Origin: Gammaproteobacteria bacterium
Lineage (GTDB): Bacteria; Pseudomonadota; Gammaproteobacteria; UBA9214
Direction: 5' to 3'
DNA length: 8,605 nucleotides
Assembly (NCBI GenBank): GCA_020027635.1
Contig: JAHKKL010000055.1
Coordinates: 1-8,605 of the forward strand
A program made the translations under genes and the position numbers. This document shows, in pieces, positions 1-6,759 of this stretch. Each line of letters starts with the position of its first letter. Within the stretch, counting starts at the first letter, position 1. Below the pieces are notes generated by a model that did not search any database, had not been told where the DNA came from, and saw nothing but the letters and a program-made list of their open reading frames with translations.

Positions 1-2985
1 CAGGATTTTATCCATGACTGCGAGCAGCGTGATGTGGCCTGTCATGTCACGGAGCCGCTCTACCGTGCGCTGCATACCCTGTCAGGTATCGCGGAATCCG
101 CGCACGTCCCCTTCATCAGGGCACTGGCCGGTGATCTCTATTCCTATTTCGGTGCACTGGATGAGGCGCGGCAGCCGCTCGGGCATGACGCCGTGAATGT
201 GCTCAAGGCATGTACGGCGGCGATGTCTGAATTTGCCGACAGGTTGCCAGACGGCTCCTTTGATCCCGCGTTGCTGCAGTCGTTGAGTGAGAGCATTCAA
301 GCCCTGCTGCCAGTTGTGCCTCCGGAAGTAAACTCCGTGACAGGTTTCCGCTTTGCCGTCACCCTGGAGGAAACGCCGGTCGGGGCGGTGTGCGATGGCG
401 GTTCCGGTCCGGAACCTGCCGCCACGGATCCGGAGGTGGGGGGCGGATCGGATGCGACCTCGACAGCCGTGGCGATGCCTGCAGGGAGCCTGGATCACTA
501 TGCCGGTATCGACCCCGAGTTGTTCGATGTCTTCCTGGAAGAGGCGGGAGAGCTTATCGAAAACAGCGAGGCCACCCTGCATTCCTGGGTGGCGGATCCC
601 GGCCAGCGGGAGTTGATGAATGAATTCCAGCGCCAGCTGCACACCCTGAAAGGCGGTGCACGCATGGTCGATATCAGCGCCATCGGCAATCTCAGCCACA
701 GCCTGGAAACCCTGCTGACCCGCGTTGTCGACGGACAGGTCGAGATCTCCGATCAACTGTTCGGTTTGCTGCGGCATGCGCACGACCGTCTCGCCGACAT
801 GCTGGAGAAAGTCAGGGCGCGGGAGGTGCCGGAGAGCGCGCAGGCACTGGAAGAACAGCTGAGCCGCCTTGGTTCCGTGGATGAGACCCGCGGGATCGAT
901 GCGGCGGCAGGGCTTGAAGCAGGTGAGCCGGAAGCGGGAGCCGTGAACCAGGTCCGGCAAGATGACGTTGTCCCGGCCGGACAGGAACTTCCGGCTGTCG
1001 TCGCAACCCCGGATGACCCGGAATCGGCAGTGGCATTCAATGCCGTCGAAGCGGTGGTTGCGGGGAGTATGCAGTCCGATACCTCAGGGGAAAACGGGGT
1101 CATGCCGCCTCAGCCCGAACGGCGCAAGGCATCACGCGTTCGGGGTGAACAGGTGCGCGTACAGGCCGAACTGCTCGACAGTCTGGTGAACTACTCCGGT
1201 GAGATAAGCATCTACCGTTCCCGTCTGGAACAGCAGATCGGCGTTTACCGGTTCAACCTTGCCGAACTGCTCCAGACCATCAACCGTGTGCGTGACCAGA
1301 TGCGCCAGTTCGAGACCGAAACGGAAACCCAGATCCTGCACCGCTTCGAGCGGGAGGCAGAGGACCGCAACCTTGACTTCGATCCGCTGGAGATGGACCG
1401 CTATTCGAATCTGCAGCAGTTATCGCGTTCGCTGGTGGAGACGATAAGCGACCTGCATAGCATCCAGGAACTGCTCGACAACACGACCCGTGAGACGGAA
1501 TCATTGTTGCTGCAGCAGTCGCGGGTCAGCACCGACCTGCAGGAAGGTCTCATGCGGGCACGCATGATCCCGTTTGCCGGGCTCGCCCCGCGCCTGCGGC
1601 GTATTGTGCGTCAGGCCGCCGAGGAGCTTGGCAAGATGGTCGAGCTTACGCTCGACGGCGCCGAGGGCGAGATGGACCGTAATGTCATAGAAAGAATTAT
1701 CGCACCGCTCGAGCACATGCTGCGCAACGCCGTTGATCACGGCATCGAGCGGCCGGAAGAGCGCAGGGAGGCGGGCAAGCCGGAAACGGGTACCATCAGG
1801 ATCGCCTTCCACCGTGAGGGGTCGGAGATCGTGCTGCAGGTTGCCGATGATGGCCAAGGCATCAACCATAATGCCATCCGCGAGCGGGCCATCGAGCGTG
1901 GCCTGATTGCAGCGGATGCGCAAGTGTCGGACAGCGAGGTCATGCAGTTCGTCCTGCAAACGGGTTTCAGCACGGCAGACAAGGTAACGCAGATTTCAGG
2001 GCGTGGGGTGGGCATGGATGTGGTGAACAGCGAGGTCAAGCAGCTTGGCGGCTCGCTGTTGATCGATTCCAGCCCCGGCCGGGGCAGTAACTTCACCATA
2101 CGCCTGCCATACACACTCGCAATCAACCAGGCACTGCTGGTCAGGGCGGGCGAGGATGCCTTCTGTATCCCACTCGGCACGATCGAAGGCGTCGTTCGAG
2201 TAGACGCGATGTTTCTTGCCGAATGCTATAAATCCCCGGATGCAGGCTACATGTATGCAGGCAACCTTTACCAGCTGCATCATCTCGGAACACTGCTGAA
2301 GCGGGGCAGCATGGATCTTGAGGGGACGCAGGGCCGCATACCGGTGCTGCTGGTTCGCATCGGCGAGAAACGGCTCGCCCTGCAAGTGGAGGCACTGATC
2401 GGTAATCGTGAAATCGTGATCAAGCCGCTGGGCGCGCAGCTGAGCAGCGTCCACGGGATATCGGGCGCCACGATCCTGGGCGACGGACGTGTCATTCTCA
2501 TTCTGGATATGGCGGCCGTGGGCCGCATGGCCGTCCGGCCGCAGGCTCCGACCGCGGCGACCAACTCGAGGGCCAAGGAACGGTTGCTGGTCATGGTCGT
2601 CGATGATTCAATCACCGTGCGCAAGGTAACCACACGACTGCTGGAGCGCTACGGATTCGAGGTGGTGACGGCAAAGGACGGTGTGGACGCCATGAGCCTG
2701 CTGCAGGATCGCATTCCCGATGTCATGCTGCTCGACATCGAGATGCCGCGCATGGACGGCTTCGAGCTCGCCAGACACGTACGCAGTGATGAACGATTGC
2801 GGCACATGCCGATCACCATGATCACCTCGCGCACCGGCGACAAGCATCGGGAACGGGCAATGCAGCTCGGCGTGAATCACTACCTCGGCAAGCCGTTTCA
2901 GGAGCATGAACTTCTGAAAACCATCCATCGACTGATCGGCATACCCATGGCGGAGGAGCTGGAACAAGCGGATGTTTACGGTTAG
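1..2985 (+). CDS. chpA: ChpA/PilL-type hybrid chemotaxis histidine kinase, 5' truncated by window edge
   Basis: CheA-family kinase of the type IV pilus (Chp/Pil) chemosensory pathway; it would phosphorylate CheY-like regulators to control twitching or surface responses from a polar membrane array. The frame is open from base 1, so the GTG at 34 is internal and the N-terminus lies outside. Residues are counted from that GTG. An Hpt-like segment has HTLSG with His14 but Ser in place of the usual Lys. A canonical Hpt follows around 155-260, with HTLKGGAR and phosphoacceptor His203. A Q/A/E-rich linker leads to a helical dimerisation region (about 366-540). The ATPase has an N box (Asn565, Asp568, His569), DDGQGI at 605-610, GFST at 644 and GRGVGMD at 656-662. 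A CheW-like domain spans about 695-830. A C-terminal receiver has Asp857/858, phosphoacceptor Asp901, Thr931 and Lys953, a complete active site. Multiple Hpts plus a fused receiver separate ChpA from classical flagellar CheA. It ends with TAG, 33 nt before the CheW gene. Confidence 0.93.
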   Translation, partial: QDFIHDCEQRDVACHVTEPLYRALHTLSGIAESAHVPFIRALAGDLYSYFGALDEARQPLGHDAVNVLKACTAAMSEFADRLPDGSFDPALLQSLSESIQALLPVVPPEVNSVTGFRFAVTLEETPVGAVCDGGSGPEPAATDPEVGGGSDATSTAVAMPAGSLDHYAGIDPELFDVFLEEAGELIENSEATLHSWVADPGQRELMNEFQRQLHTLKGGARMVDISAIGNLSHSLETLLTRVVDGQVEISDQLFGLLRHAHDRLADMLEKVRAREVPESAQALEEQLSRLGSVDETRGIDAAAGLEAGEPEAGAVNQVRQDDVVPAGQELPAVVATPDDPESAVAFNAVEAVVAGSMQSDTSGENGVMPPQPERRKASRVRGEQVRVQAELLDSLVNYSGEISIYRSRLEQQIGVYRFNLAELLQTINRVRDQMRQFETETETQILHRFEREAEDRNLDFDPLEMDRYSNLQQLSRSLVETISDLHSIQELLDNTTRETESLLLQQSRVSTDLQEGLMRARMIPFAGLAPRLRRIVRQAAEELGKMVELTLDGAEGEMDRNVIERIIAPLEHMLRNAVDHGIERPEERREAGKPETGTIRIAFHREGSEIVLQVADDGQGINHNAIRERAIERGLIAADAQVSDSEVMQFVLQTGFSTADKVTQISGRGVGMDVVNSEVKQLGGSLLIDSSPGRGSNFTIRLPYTLAINQALLVRAGEDAFCIPLGTIEGVVRVDAMFLAECYKSPDAGYMYAGNLYQLHHLGTLLKRGSMDLEGTQGRIPVLLVRIGEKRLALQVEALIGNREIVIKPLGAQLSSVHGISGATILGDGRVILILDMAAVGRMAVRPQAPTAATNSRAKERLLVMVVDDSITVRKVTTRLLERYGFEVVTAKDGVDAMSLLQDRIPDVMLLDIEMPRMDGFELARHVRSDERLRHMPITMITSRTGDKHRERAMQLGVNHYLGKPFQEHELLKTIHRLIGIPMAEELEQADVYG

Positions 2986-3007
2986 GTTAGAATCCAGGCA
3001 TTTGCAT

Positions 3008-3011
3008 GGAG
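3008..3011 (+). promoter_or_regulatory. Shine-Dalgarno of chpC
   Basis: GGAG seven bases before ATG 3019, inside the 33-nt chpA-chpC spacer. It fixes the chpC start. No promoter is evident in this short spacer. Confidence 0.7.
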
Positions 3012-3018
3012 CCATCAA

Positions 3019-3483
3019 ATGAACGGCATCCCGGAACAGGTCCGCAGCCTGTGGATACCCTTGCGTGAAGTGAACATGCTGCTACCTCATGTGGCCGTCG
3101 CGGAGATTGGCAATTACCGTGTGCCGGACGAACAACCCGATACGCCGGACTGGCTGCTGGGCACAACGGACTGGCGTGGCGAGATTATCCCGGTGGTGTC
3201 GCTCGAGCTGCTGTGCGGGGACAAGGTTCCGGCGAACCCGGTTTATTCGCGTCTCATCATCATTAACTCCGTACGGATGGAGAGCCCGGTGCGCCACTAT
3301 GCCATCGTGGCGGCAGCACTGCCACGGACGGTCCAGTTCGACAACACGATCGTCGATGATGTCGAGACCTGCGACCTGCCGGCATTACAGTGCCGTGTTT
3401 ATATCGGCCGTGAGCAGGCGGTGATTCCGGACCTCGATTACCTCCAGGGGATGCTGGAGAGGCACTGGCACGCCGCGGCCTGA
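3019..3483 (+). CDS. chpC: CheW-family chemotaxis coupling protein, ChpC-like
   Basis: A 154-residue single CheW domain, expected to be a cytoplasmic adaptor in the Chp/Pil chemosensory array, linking kinase and receptor. The N-terminal strand pattern SLWIPL...MLLPHVAVAEI at 10-30 and the stretch DWLLGTTDWRGEIIPVVSLE at 44-63 match the CheW core, in which a conserved turn with RGE(x)IPV follows the WxxG element. ATG 3019 is preceded by GGAG (3008-3011) with a 7-nt spacer, which supports this start. It lies 33 nt after the kinase gene on the same strand, so cotranscription is likely. Position directly after chpA favours ChpC over PilI, which in known clusters lies upstream of the kinase. The family call is firm; the chpC name rests on synteny and general resemblance. 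In Pseudomonas aeruginosa chpB stands between chpA and chpC; here it is absent. Confidence 0.88.
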   Translation: MNGIPEQVRSLWIPLREVNMLLPHVAVAEIGNYRVPDEQPDTPDWLLGTTDWRGEIIPVVSLELLCGDKVPANPVYSRLIIINSVRMESPVRHYAIVAAALPRTVQFDNTIVDDVETCDLPALQCRVYIGREQAVIPDLDYLQGMLERHWHAAA

Positions 3484-3489
3484 GTAAGC

Positions 3490-3521
3490 CTGCCTGCCGC
3501 GGTTCGCGCGGGAACTGGCAG
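3490..3521. terminator. Possible weak hairpin terminator in the convergent spacer
   Basis: Two nested perfect stems lie just after the chpC stop: CTGCC 3490-3494 with GGCAG 3517-3521, and CCGCG 3497-3501 with CGCGG 3507-3511 around a 5-nt loop. The two are separated by an asymmetric internal loop. No run of T follows on the plus strand, so this is not a textbook intrinsic terminator. Location between convergent genes is the main support. Confidence 0.3.
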
Positions 3522-3546
3522 TTAACTCCTGCACATGCTCCAGAAG

Positions 3547-3570
3547 GCAGCACGGCCGGACGGGTGCCGC
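3547..3570 (-). terminator. Possible hairpin after rsmE
   Basis: On the minus strand, GCGGCAC and GTGCTGC can form a 7-bp stem with one G-U pair and a 10-nt loop, starting 9 nt past the rsmE stop. On the plus strand the same position would be an A-C mismatch, so the fold favours minus-strand RNA, as expected for the end of the rsmE transcript. No clear T tract follows, so confidence is low. Confidence 0.3.
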
Positions 3571-3579
3571 AAACGACCC

Positions 3580-4314
3580 TTAGCGCAAGTCACCCCACAG
3601 GGCCTGCAGGCCGGCAAGCATGGCCAGGGCGGCGGTTTCGGTGCGCAGGATACGTGGTCCCAGCCGCACGCGGCTGAATCCCGCTGCTGCAGCCAGCCGG
3701 GTCTCCTCGGCGCTGATACCGCCTTCCGGTCCCACCAGCAACAGGATGGAATCACCCGGAGGCTGCATATCGCCCAGTGACTGTCGTGCATCGGGGTCGA
3801 GCAGTACACGGCAACCGTGGCTGTATCCACCAGTCAGCCAGGAGCGGTACTCAACCGGCGTTCCCAGCGCCGGCAGAGTGGCGCGTCCGCACTGTTCGCA
3901 GGCGCTGATCACCACGCCCTGCCAGTGGCGCATGCGTTTTTCCAGCCGGTCGCCCGTGGAGCGCGTCTGGCTGCGTGCCGTCCACAGCGGCTGCACGGCC
4001 GTGACACCCAGCTCGACGGCTTTTTGCAGGATCAGGTCCATGCGGTCGCCGCGCGGAATCCCCTGTGCCAGGGTGATCGCGAGACGCGGCTCGGGAATGC
4101 TCACCGTCGCATTTCCCACCTCGACCGTCACACGCGCGCGATTTGCCTCGATCAGCAGTGCCTCATGCTCGCATCCCTGTCCATCGAATACCTTCACTGC
4201 CGCGCCGGGACGCAGGCGCAGGACGTGCGTGACATGGTGCGCGGCCTGTTCGCCGAGTCCCAGGATTTCTCCCAGGACAAGAGGCAGCGGCAGGTAGAGT
4301 CGCGGTATGTGCAT
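3580..4314 (-). CDS. rsmE: 16S rRNA (uracil1498-N3)-methyltransferase RsmE
   Basis: SAM-dependent SPOUT-class methyltransferase that modifies N3 of U1498 in helix 44 of 16S rRNA. From ATG 4314 it has 244 residues, about the usual family length. The N-terminal PUA-like RNA-binding part starts MHIPRLYLP and contains the HHVTHVLRLRPG segment (26-37) typical of RsmE. The C-terminal SPOUT part shows KAVELGV (98-104), SACEQCGR (137-144), GPEGG (195-199) and LGPRILRTETA (218-228), the knot motifs that bind SAM. The frame stays open upstream to 4461, but those 49 residues overlap bioA, do not resemble RsmE and are rejected. The gene begins 7 nt after the bioA stop, so it is probably translated from the same mRNA. 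No strong Shine-Dalgarno is visible; an AGG overlapping the bioA stop is the best candidate, which suggests translational coupling. It converges on chpC. Confidence 0.95.
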   Translation of the reverse strand: MHIPRLYLPLPLVLGEILGLGEQAAHHVTHVLRLRPGAAVKVFDGQGCEHEALLIEANRARVTVEVGNATVSIPEPRLAITLAQGIPRGDRMDLILQKAVELGVTAVQPLWTARSQTRSTGDRLEKRMRHWQGVVISACEQCGRATLPALGTPVEYRSWLTGGYSHGCRVLLDPDARQSLGDMQPPGDSILLLVGPEGGISAEETRLAAAAGFSRVRLGPRILRTETAALAMLAGLQALWGDLR

Positions 4315-4321
4315 GGCGAGC

Positions 4322-5671
4322 CTAAGTCCGCGTGGCCTGGTCGATACCGTCGAGTGCCACCCTGGCCAGCAGGTCGATTTCATCCGGGGTGATGACGTAG
4401 GGCGGCATGAAATAGACGACGTTGCCGAGTGGTCGCAGCAGCACGCCGTGGGCCAGGGCATACTGATACACCTCGAGCCCGCGCCGTTCCTGCCAGGGGT
4501 AGGGTGTGCGGTTGCGCTTTTCGCGCACCATCTCGATCGCCAGGATCATGCCGGTCTGCCGGACCTCGCCGACATGCGGATGCTCGCCGATGGACGAAGT
4601 GGCCCGCTGCATCGCGGCCGCGAGCAGTTTGTTCTTCTCGATGACATCCCCATCCCCGAACAGATCGAGCGTGGCCAGTGCGGCGCGGCAGCCGAGCGGA
4701 TTGCCAGTGTAGCTGTGGGAATGCAGGAAGGCCCTCAGCCGGCGGTAGTCGTCGTAGAAGCAGTCGTAGATGGCGCTGCGCGTCAGCACCACGGACAGCG
4801 GCAGATAACCACCAGTGAGACCCTTGGACAGGCACAGGAAGTCGGGCGTGATGCCGGCCTGTTCGCAGGCGAACAAGGTGCCGGTGCGGCCGAAACCCAC
4901 GGCGATCTCATCGGCGATCAGGTGAACGCCATAGTGGTCGCAGGCATCCCGCAGCAGGGCGAGGTATACCGGGTCATACATGCGCATGCCGCCCGCGCAC
5001 TGCACCAGCGGCTCGATGATGACGGCGCAGATCTCATCGGAATGCTGTGCCAGGGTTCCCTCCATGGGTTCGAACCGGCGCACGCTGTAGTCATGCCAGG
5101 ATTCGCCGGGTTCACGGTGATAGCAGTCGGGCGAGGGTACCGTGATGGTTTGCATCAGCAGGGGCCCATAGGTCTGCCGGTAGAGTTCGACGTTGCCGAC
5201 GGCCAGGGCGCCGAGGGTCTCACCGTGGTAGCTGTTGGCCAGGGTGACGAACCGGGTTTTGCCGGGCCGGTTCCGGTTGAGCCAGGCATGGAAGCTCATC
5301 TTGAGCGCGACCTCGATGGCGGAGGAGCCGTTGTCGGCGTAAAAGCAGCGCTCCAGGCCGGGCGGCGTGATGGCGATCAGGCGCTCCGAGAGTTCAATGA
5401 CGGCTTCGTGGGTGAAGCCGGCGAGCAGGACATGCTCCAGGGTTTCCAGCTGCGCGTTGAGCGCGGCATTGATGTGCGGGTGGCTGTGTCCGAACAGGTT
5501 GACCCACCAGGAACTGATGGCATCGAGGTAGCGGTTGCCGTCGAAGTCCTCCAGCCAGACGCCCTTGCCCCTGCGCACCGGTATGAGCGGCAGCCATTCA
5601 TGGTCTTTCATCTGGGTGCAGGGATGCCACACCGCGGCGAGGTCACGCTGGACGAGGTCGATATTCGGCAT
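4322..5671 (-). CDS. bioA: Adenosylmethionine-8-amino-7-oxononanoate aminotransferase (DAPA synthase)
   Basis: PLP-dependent class III aminotransferase of biotin synthesis. It converts 7-keto-8-aminopelargonate to 7,8-diaminopelargonate, with SAM as amino donor. The 449-residue protein starts MPNIDLVQRD and has WHPCTQM (15-21), ISSWWVNLFGHSHP (52-65), NGSSAIEVALKM (114-125) for phosphate binding, HLIADEIAVGFGRTG (250-264) with cofactor-binding Asp254, LSKGLTGG (281-288) with Schiff-base Lys283, HSHSYTGNPLGC (317-328), and Arg413 in RPLGN. The WHPCTQM and SSWW elements separate BioA from GABA or ornithine aminotransferases. The frame extends upstream to a GTG at 5728, but the added 19 residues lack BioA character, so ATG 5671 is preferred. 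No Shine-Dalgarno precedes it; a promoter-like sequence lies immediately upstream. No other biotin genes are in the window. rsmE follows after 7 nt. Confidence 0.96.
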   Translation of the reverse strand: MPNIDLVQRDLAAVWHPCTQMKDHEWLPLIPVRRGKGVWLEDFDGNRYLDAISSWWVNLFGHSHPHINAALNAQLETLEHVLLAGFTHEAVIELSERLIAITPPGLERCFYADNGSSAIEVALKMSFHAWLNRNRPGKTRFVTLANSYHGETLGALAVGNVELYRQTYGPLLMQTITVPSPDCYHREPGESWHDYSVRRFEPMEGTLAQHSDEICAVIIEPLVQCAGGMRMYDPVYLALLRDACDHYGVHLIADEIAVGFGRTGTLFACEQAGITPDFLCLSKGLTGGYLPLSVVLTRSAIYDCFYDDYRRLRAFLHSHSYTGNPLGCRAALATLDLFGDGDVIEKNKLLAAAMQRATSSIGEHPHVGEVRQTGMILAIEMVREKRNRTPYPWQERRGLEVYQYALAHGVLLRPLGNVVYFMPPYVITPDEIDLLARVALDGIDQATRT

Positions 5672-5802
5672 GGCGGGCAATATACAAGACAACGACGGAT
5701 TTACTAAGGCCTTCGTTGGTAGAGCCACTTTGCAGCGGTACGGCCCGGGACGGGCTTGTCAGAACACGCCGTGTATACGTCCCTGCAGGGTTCGTGCGCC
5801 GC
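5672..5802. other. metF-bioA spacer with several short inverted repeats
   Basis: This 131-nt gap between two minus-strand genes is long for the cluster. Besides the putative bioA promoter it holds a perfect 10-bp palindrome CCCTGCAGGG (5781-5790), an inverted repeat ACACG-C-CGTGT (5764-5774) and a 5-bp G+C hairpin GCCCG-GGA-CGGGC (5743-5755). The repeats nearest metF could belong to its transcript end and the rest to bioA control. None matches the BirA operator as I know it, and no T-rich terminator tail is present. Confidence 0.4.
5679..5707 (-). promoter_or_regulatory. Putative sigma-70 promoter abutting the bioA start
   Basis: On the minus strand, TTAGTA (5707-5702) and TATATT (5684-5679) are spaced by exactly 17 nt. 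The -10 matches the consensus at 5 of 6 positions, the -35 at only 3 of 6. The -10 ends 7 nt before ATG 5671, so transcription would begin at or next to the start codon, giving a leaderless or nearly leaderless mRNA. This fits the lack of a Shine-Dalgarno. It is an inference from two hexamers in an AT-richer patch. Confidence 0.4.
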
Positions 5803-6660
5803 CTACCTGCCGCCCAGCCCTAGGTTCTTCCAGATGGCCATCGAGGGCTCGGCGCGGTTGAGGGTGTAGAAATGCAGCCCGGGGGCGCCCTGTTCCAACA
5901 GCCTTGCGCACAGCCGGGTGACAACGTCCATGCCGAAGGCGCGGATCGAATCGCTGTCTTCATCAAAGGTTTCCAGGCGTTTGCGTATCCAGCGCGGGAT
6001 TTCCGCCCCGCAGACATCCGAGAATCGCGCCAGTTGATGGTAGTTGGTGATCGGCATGATTCCGGGCACGATGGGTATGTCGACGCCCAGCCGTTCGCAG
6101 CGATCGATGAAGTGAAAGTACGCATCGGGGTTGTAGAAATACTGGGTGATGGCGCTGTCCGCGCCGGCCTCGATTTTACGTTTGAAATTGTCCAGATCCC
6201 TGTCGGGGTTGCTTGCCTGGGGGTGATATTCTGGATAGGCGGCTACCTCGATGTGAAAGTGGTCTCCGGTTTCCTCGCGGATGAAGCTGACCAGTTCATT
6301 GGCATAGCGGAAATCGCCGGGTTCAACCATGCCCGAGGGCATGTCGCCGCGCAGTGCCACGATATGCCGTATGCCTTTTTCCCGGTAGGCGTGCAGCATC
6401 TCGCGAATGTTGTCATGGGTGGAGCTGATGCAGGAGATGTGCGGTGCCGCATCGATACCGGATGACTCGTTGAGCTCGACGACGGTCTCGTAAGTCCGGT
6501 CGCGGGTGGAGCCGCCCGCGCCGAAGGTTACCGAGAAGAAACGCGGCTTCAGTCCGGCGAGGATCTTGCTGGTGGCCTCCAGCTTGTTGACGCCGTCCCG
6601 GGTCTTTGGCGGGAAAAACTCGAAGCTGAAGACCGGCAGGTATTTTTTCTGGGATTCCAT
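5803..6660 (-). CDS. metF: 5,10-methylenetetrahydrofolate reductase
   Basis: FAD enzyme that reduces 5,10-methylene-THF to 5-methyl-THF, the methyl donor for remethylating homocysteine to methionine. The 285-residue TIM-barrel protein is close to the length of bacterial MetF. Visible family motifs are FSFEFFPPKT (11-20) with catalytic Glu14 (matching E. coli Glu28), SVTFGAGGSTRDRT (43-56), ALRGD (102-106) with Asp106 near the flavin, EVAAYPEYHP (138-147), ITQYFY (171-176) with folate-site Gln173, and PGIMPITNY (199-207). ATG 6660 gives the usual short leader before SFEFFPP. No Shine-Dalgarno is visible. Instead a 6-bp hairpin ends 8 nt before the ATG. It lies 99 nt downstream of ahcY on the same strand; metK-ahcY-metF is a recurrent proteobacterial arrangement for the methyl cycle. 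Confidence 0.97.
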   Translation of the reverse strand: MESQKKYLPVFSFEFFPPKTRDGVNKLEATSKILAGLKPRFFSVTFGAGGSTRDRTYETVVELNESSGIDAAPHISCISSTHDNIREMLHAYREKGIRHIVALRGDMPSGMVEPGDFRYANELVSFIREETGDHFHIEVAAYPEYHPQASNPDRDLDNFKRKIEAGADSAITQYFYNPDAYFHFIDRCERLGVDIPIVPGIMPITNYHQLARFSDVCGAEIPRWIRKRLETFDEDSDSIRAFGMDVVTRLCARLLEQGAPGLHFYTLNRAEPSMAIWKNLGLGGR

Positions 6661-6759
6661 GGCTTGGACCGCAAGGTTTGCGGGAGGCTGTTGATGCCGG
6701 GTTGCTGCACAGGTGCCTTTCCGATCCCGTGCAGGGACGGCGGGGCGCTCTGTGCCCGG
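6661..6759 (-). promoter_or_regulatory. ahcY-metF spacer, possible structured leader of metF
   Basis: Read on the minus strand, this 99-nt spacer can form nested pairings: CCGGG (6759-6755) with CCCGG (6701-6697), enclosing CTGCAC (6734-6729) with GTGCAG (6710-6705). A separate hairpin follows, CCGCAA (6683-6678) with TTGCGG (6674-6669) and a 3-nt loop, ending 8 nt before the metF ATG. The stems are short and the loops large, so this may be chance. I do not recognise a known SAM or SAH riboswitch consensus. Confidence 0.3.

Noticed and set aside
34..36. GTG as the start of chpA
   Set aside because: The frame is open through base 1, and the residues before GTG continue the same Hpt-like helix, so the gene begins outside the window.
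82..960. A 292-residue open frame on the minus strand opposite the Hpt region of chpA
   Set aside because: Its His/Arg/Gln-rich composition is typical of an antisense shadow. It has no recognisable motif, and chpA in this span has clear Hpt motifs.
4315..4461. Upstream extension of rsmE by 49 residues
   Set aside because: The extension overlaps bioA and is a Cys/Ser/Pro-rich run with no RsmE character; ATG 4314 gives the normal family N-terminus MHIPRLYL.
4307..5707. A 466-residue open frame on the plus strand, antisense to bioA
   Set aside because: It covers almost exactly the opposite strand of bioA, whose catalytic motifs are all intact. The conceptual protein is low in recognisable structure, and long antisense frames are common opposite GC-rich genes.
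5672..5728. GTG start at 5728 giving a longer BioA
   Set aside because: The extra 19 residues do not look like BioA, and the upstream sequence offers no good ribosome site; MPNIDLVQRD is the expected beginning. The extension is not fully excluded.
5872..6465. A 197-residue plus-strand frame opposite metF
   Set aside because: Lies wholly opposite the intact MetF barrel; no family resemblance and no ribosome site considered convincing.
6661..6759. SAH riboswitch before metF
   Set aside because: The spacer has stems but I cannot match the known SAH riboswitch conserved core; such elements usually precede the first gene of the cluster, which is outside the window.
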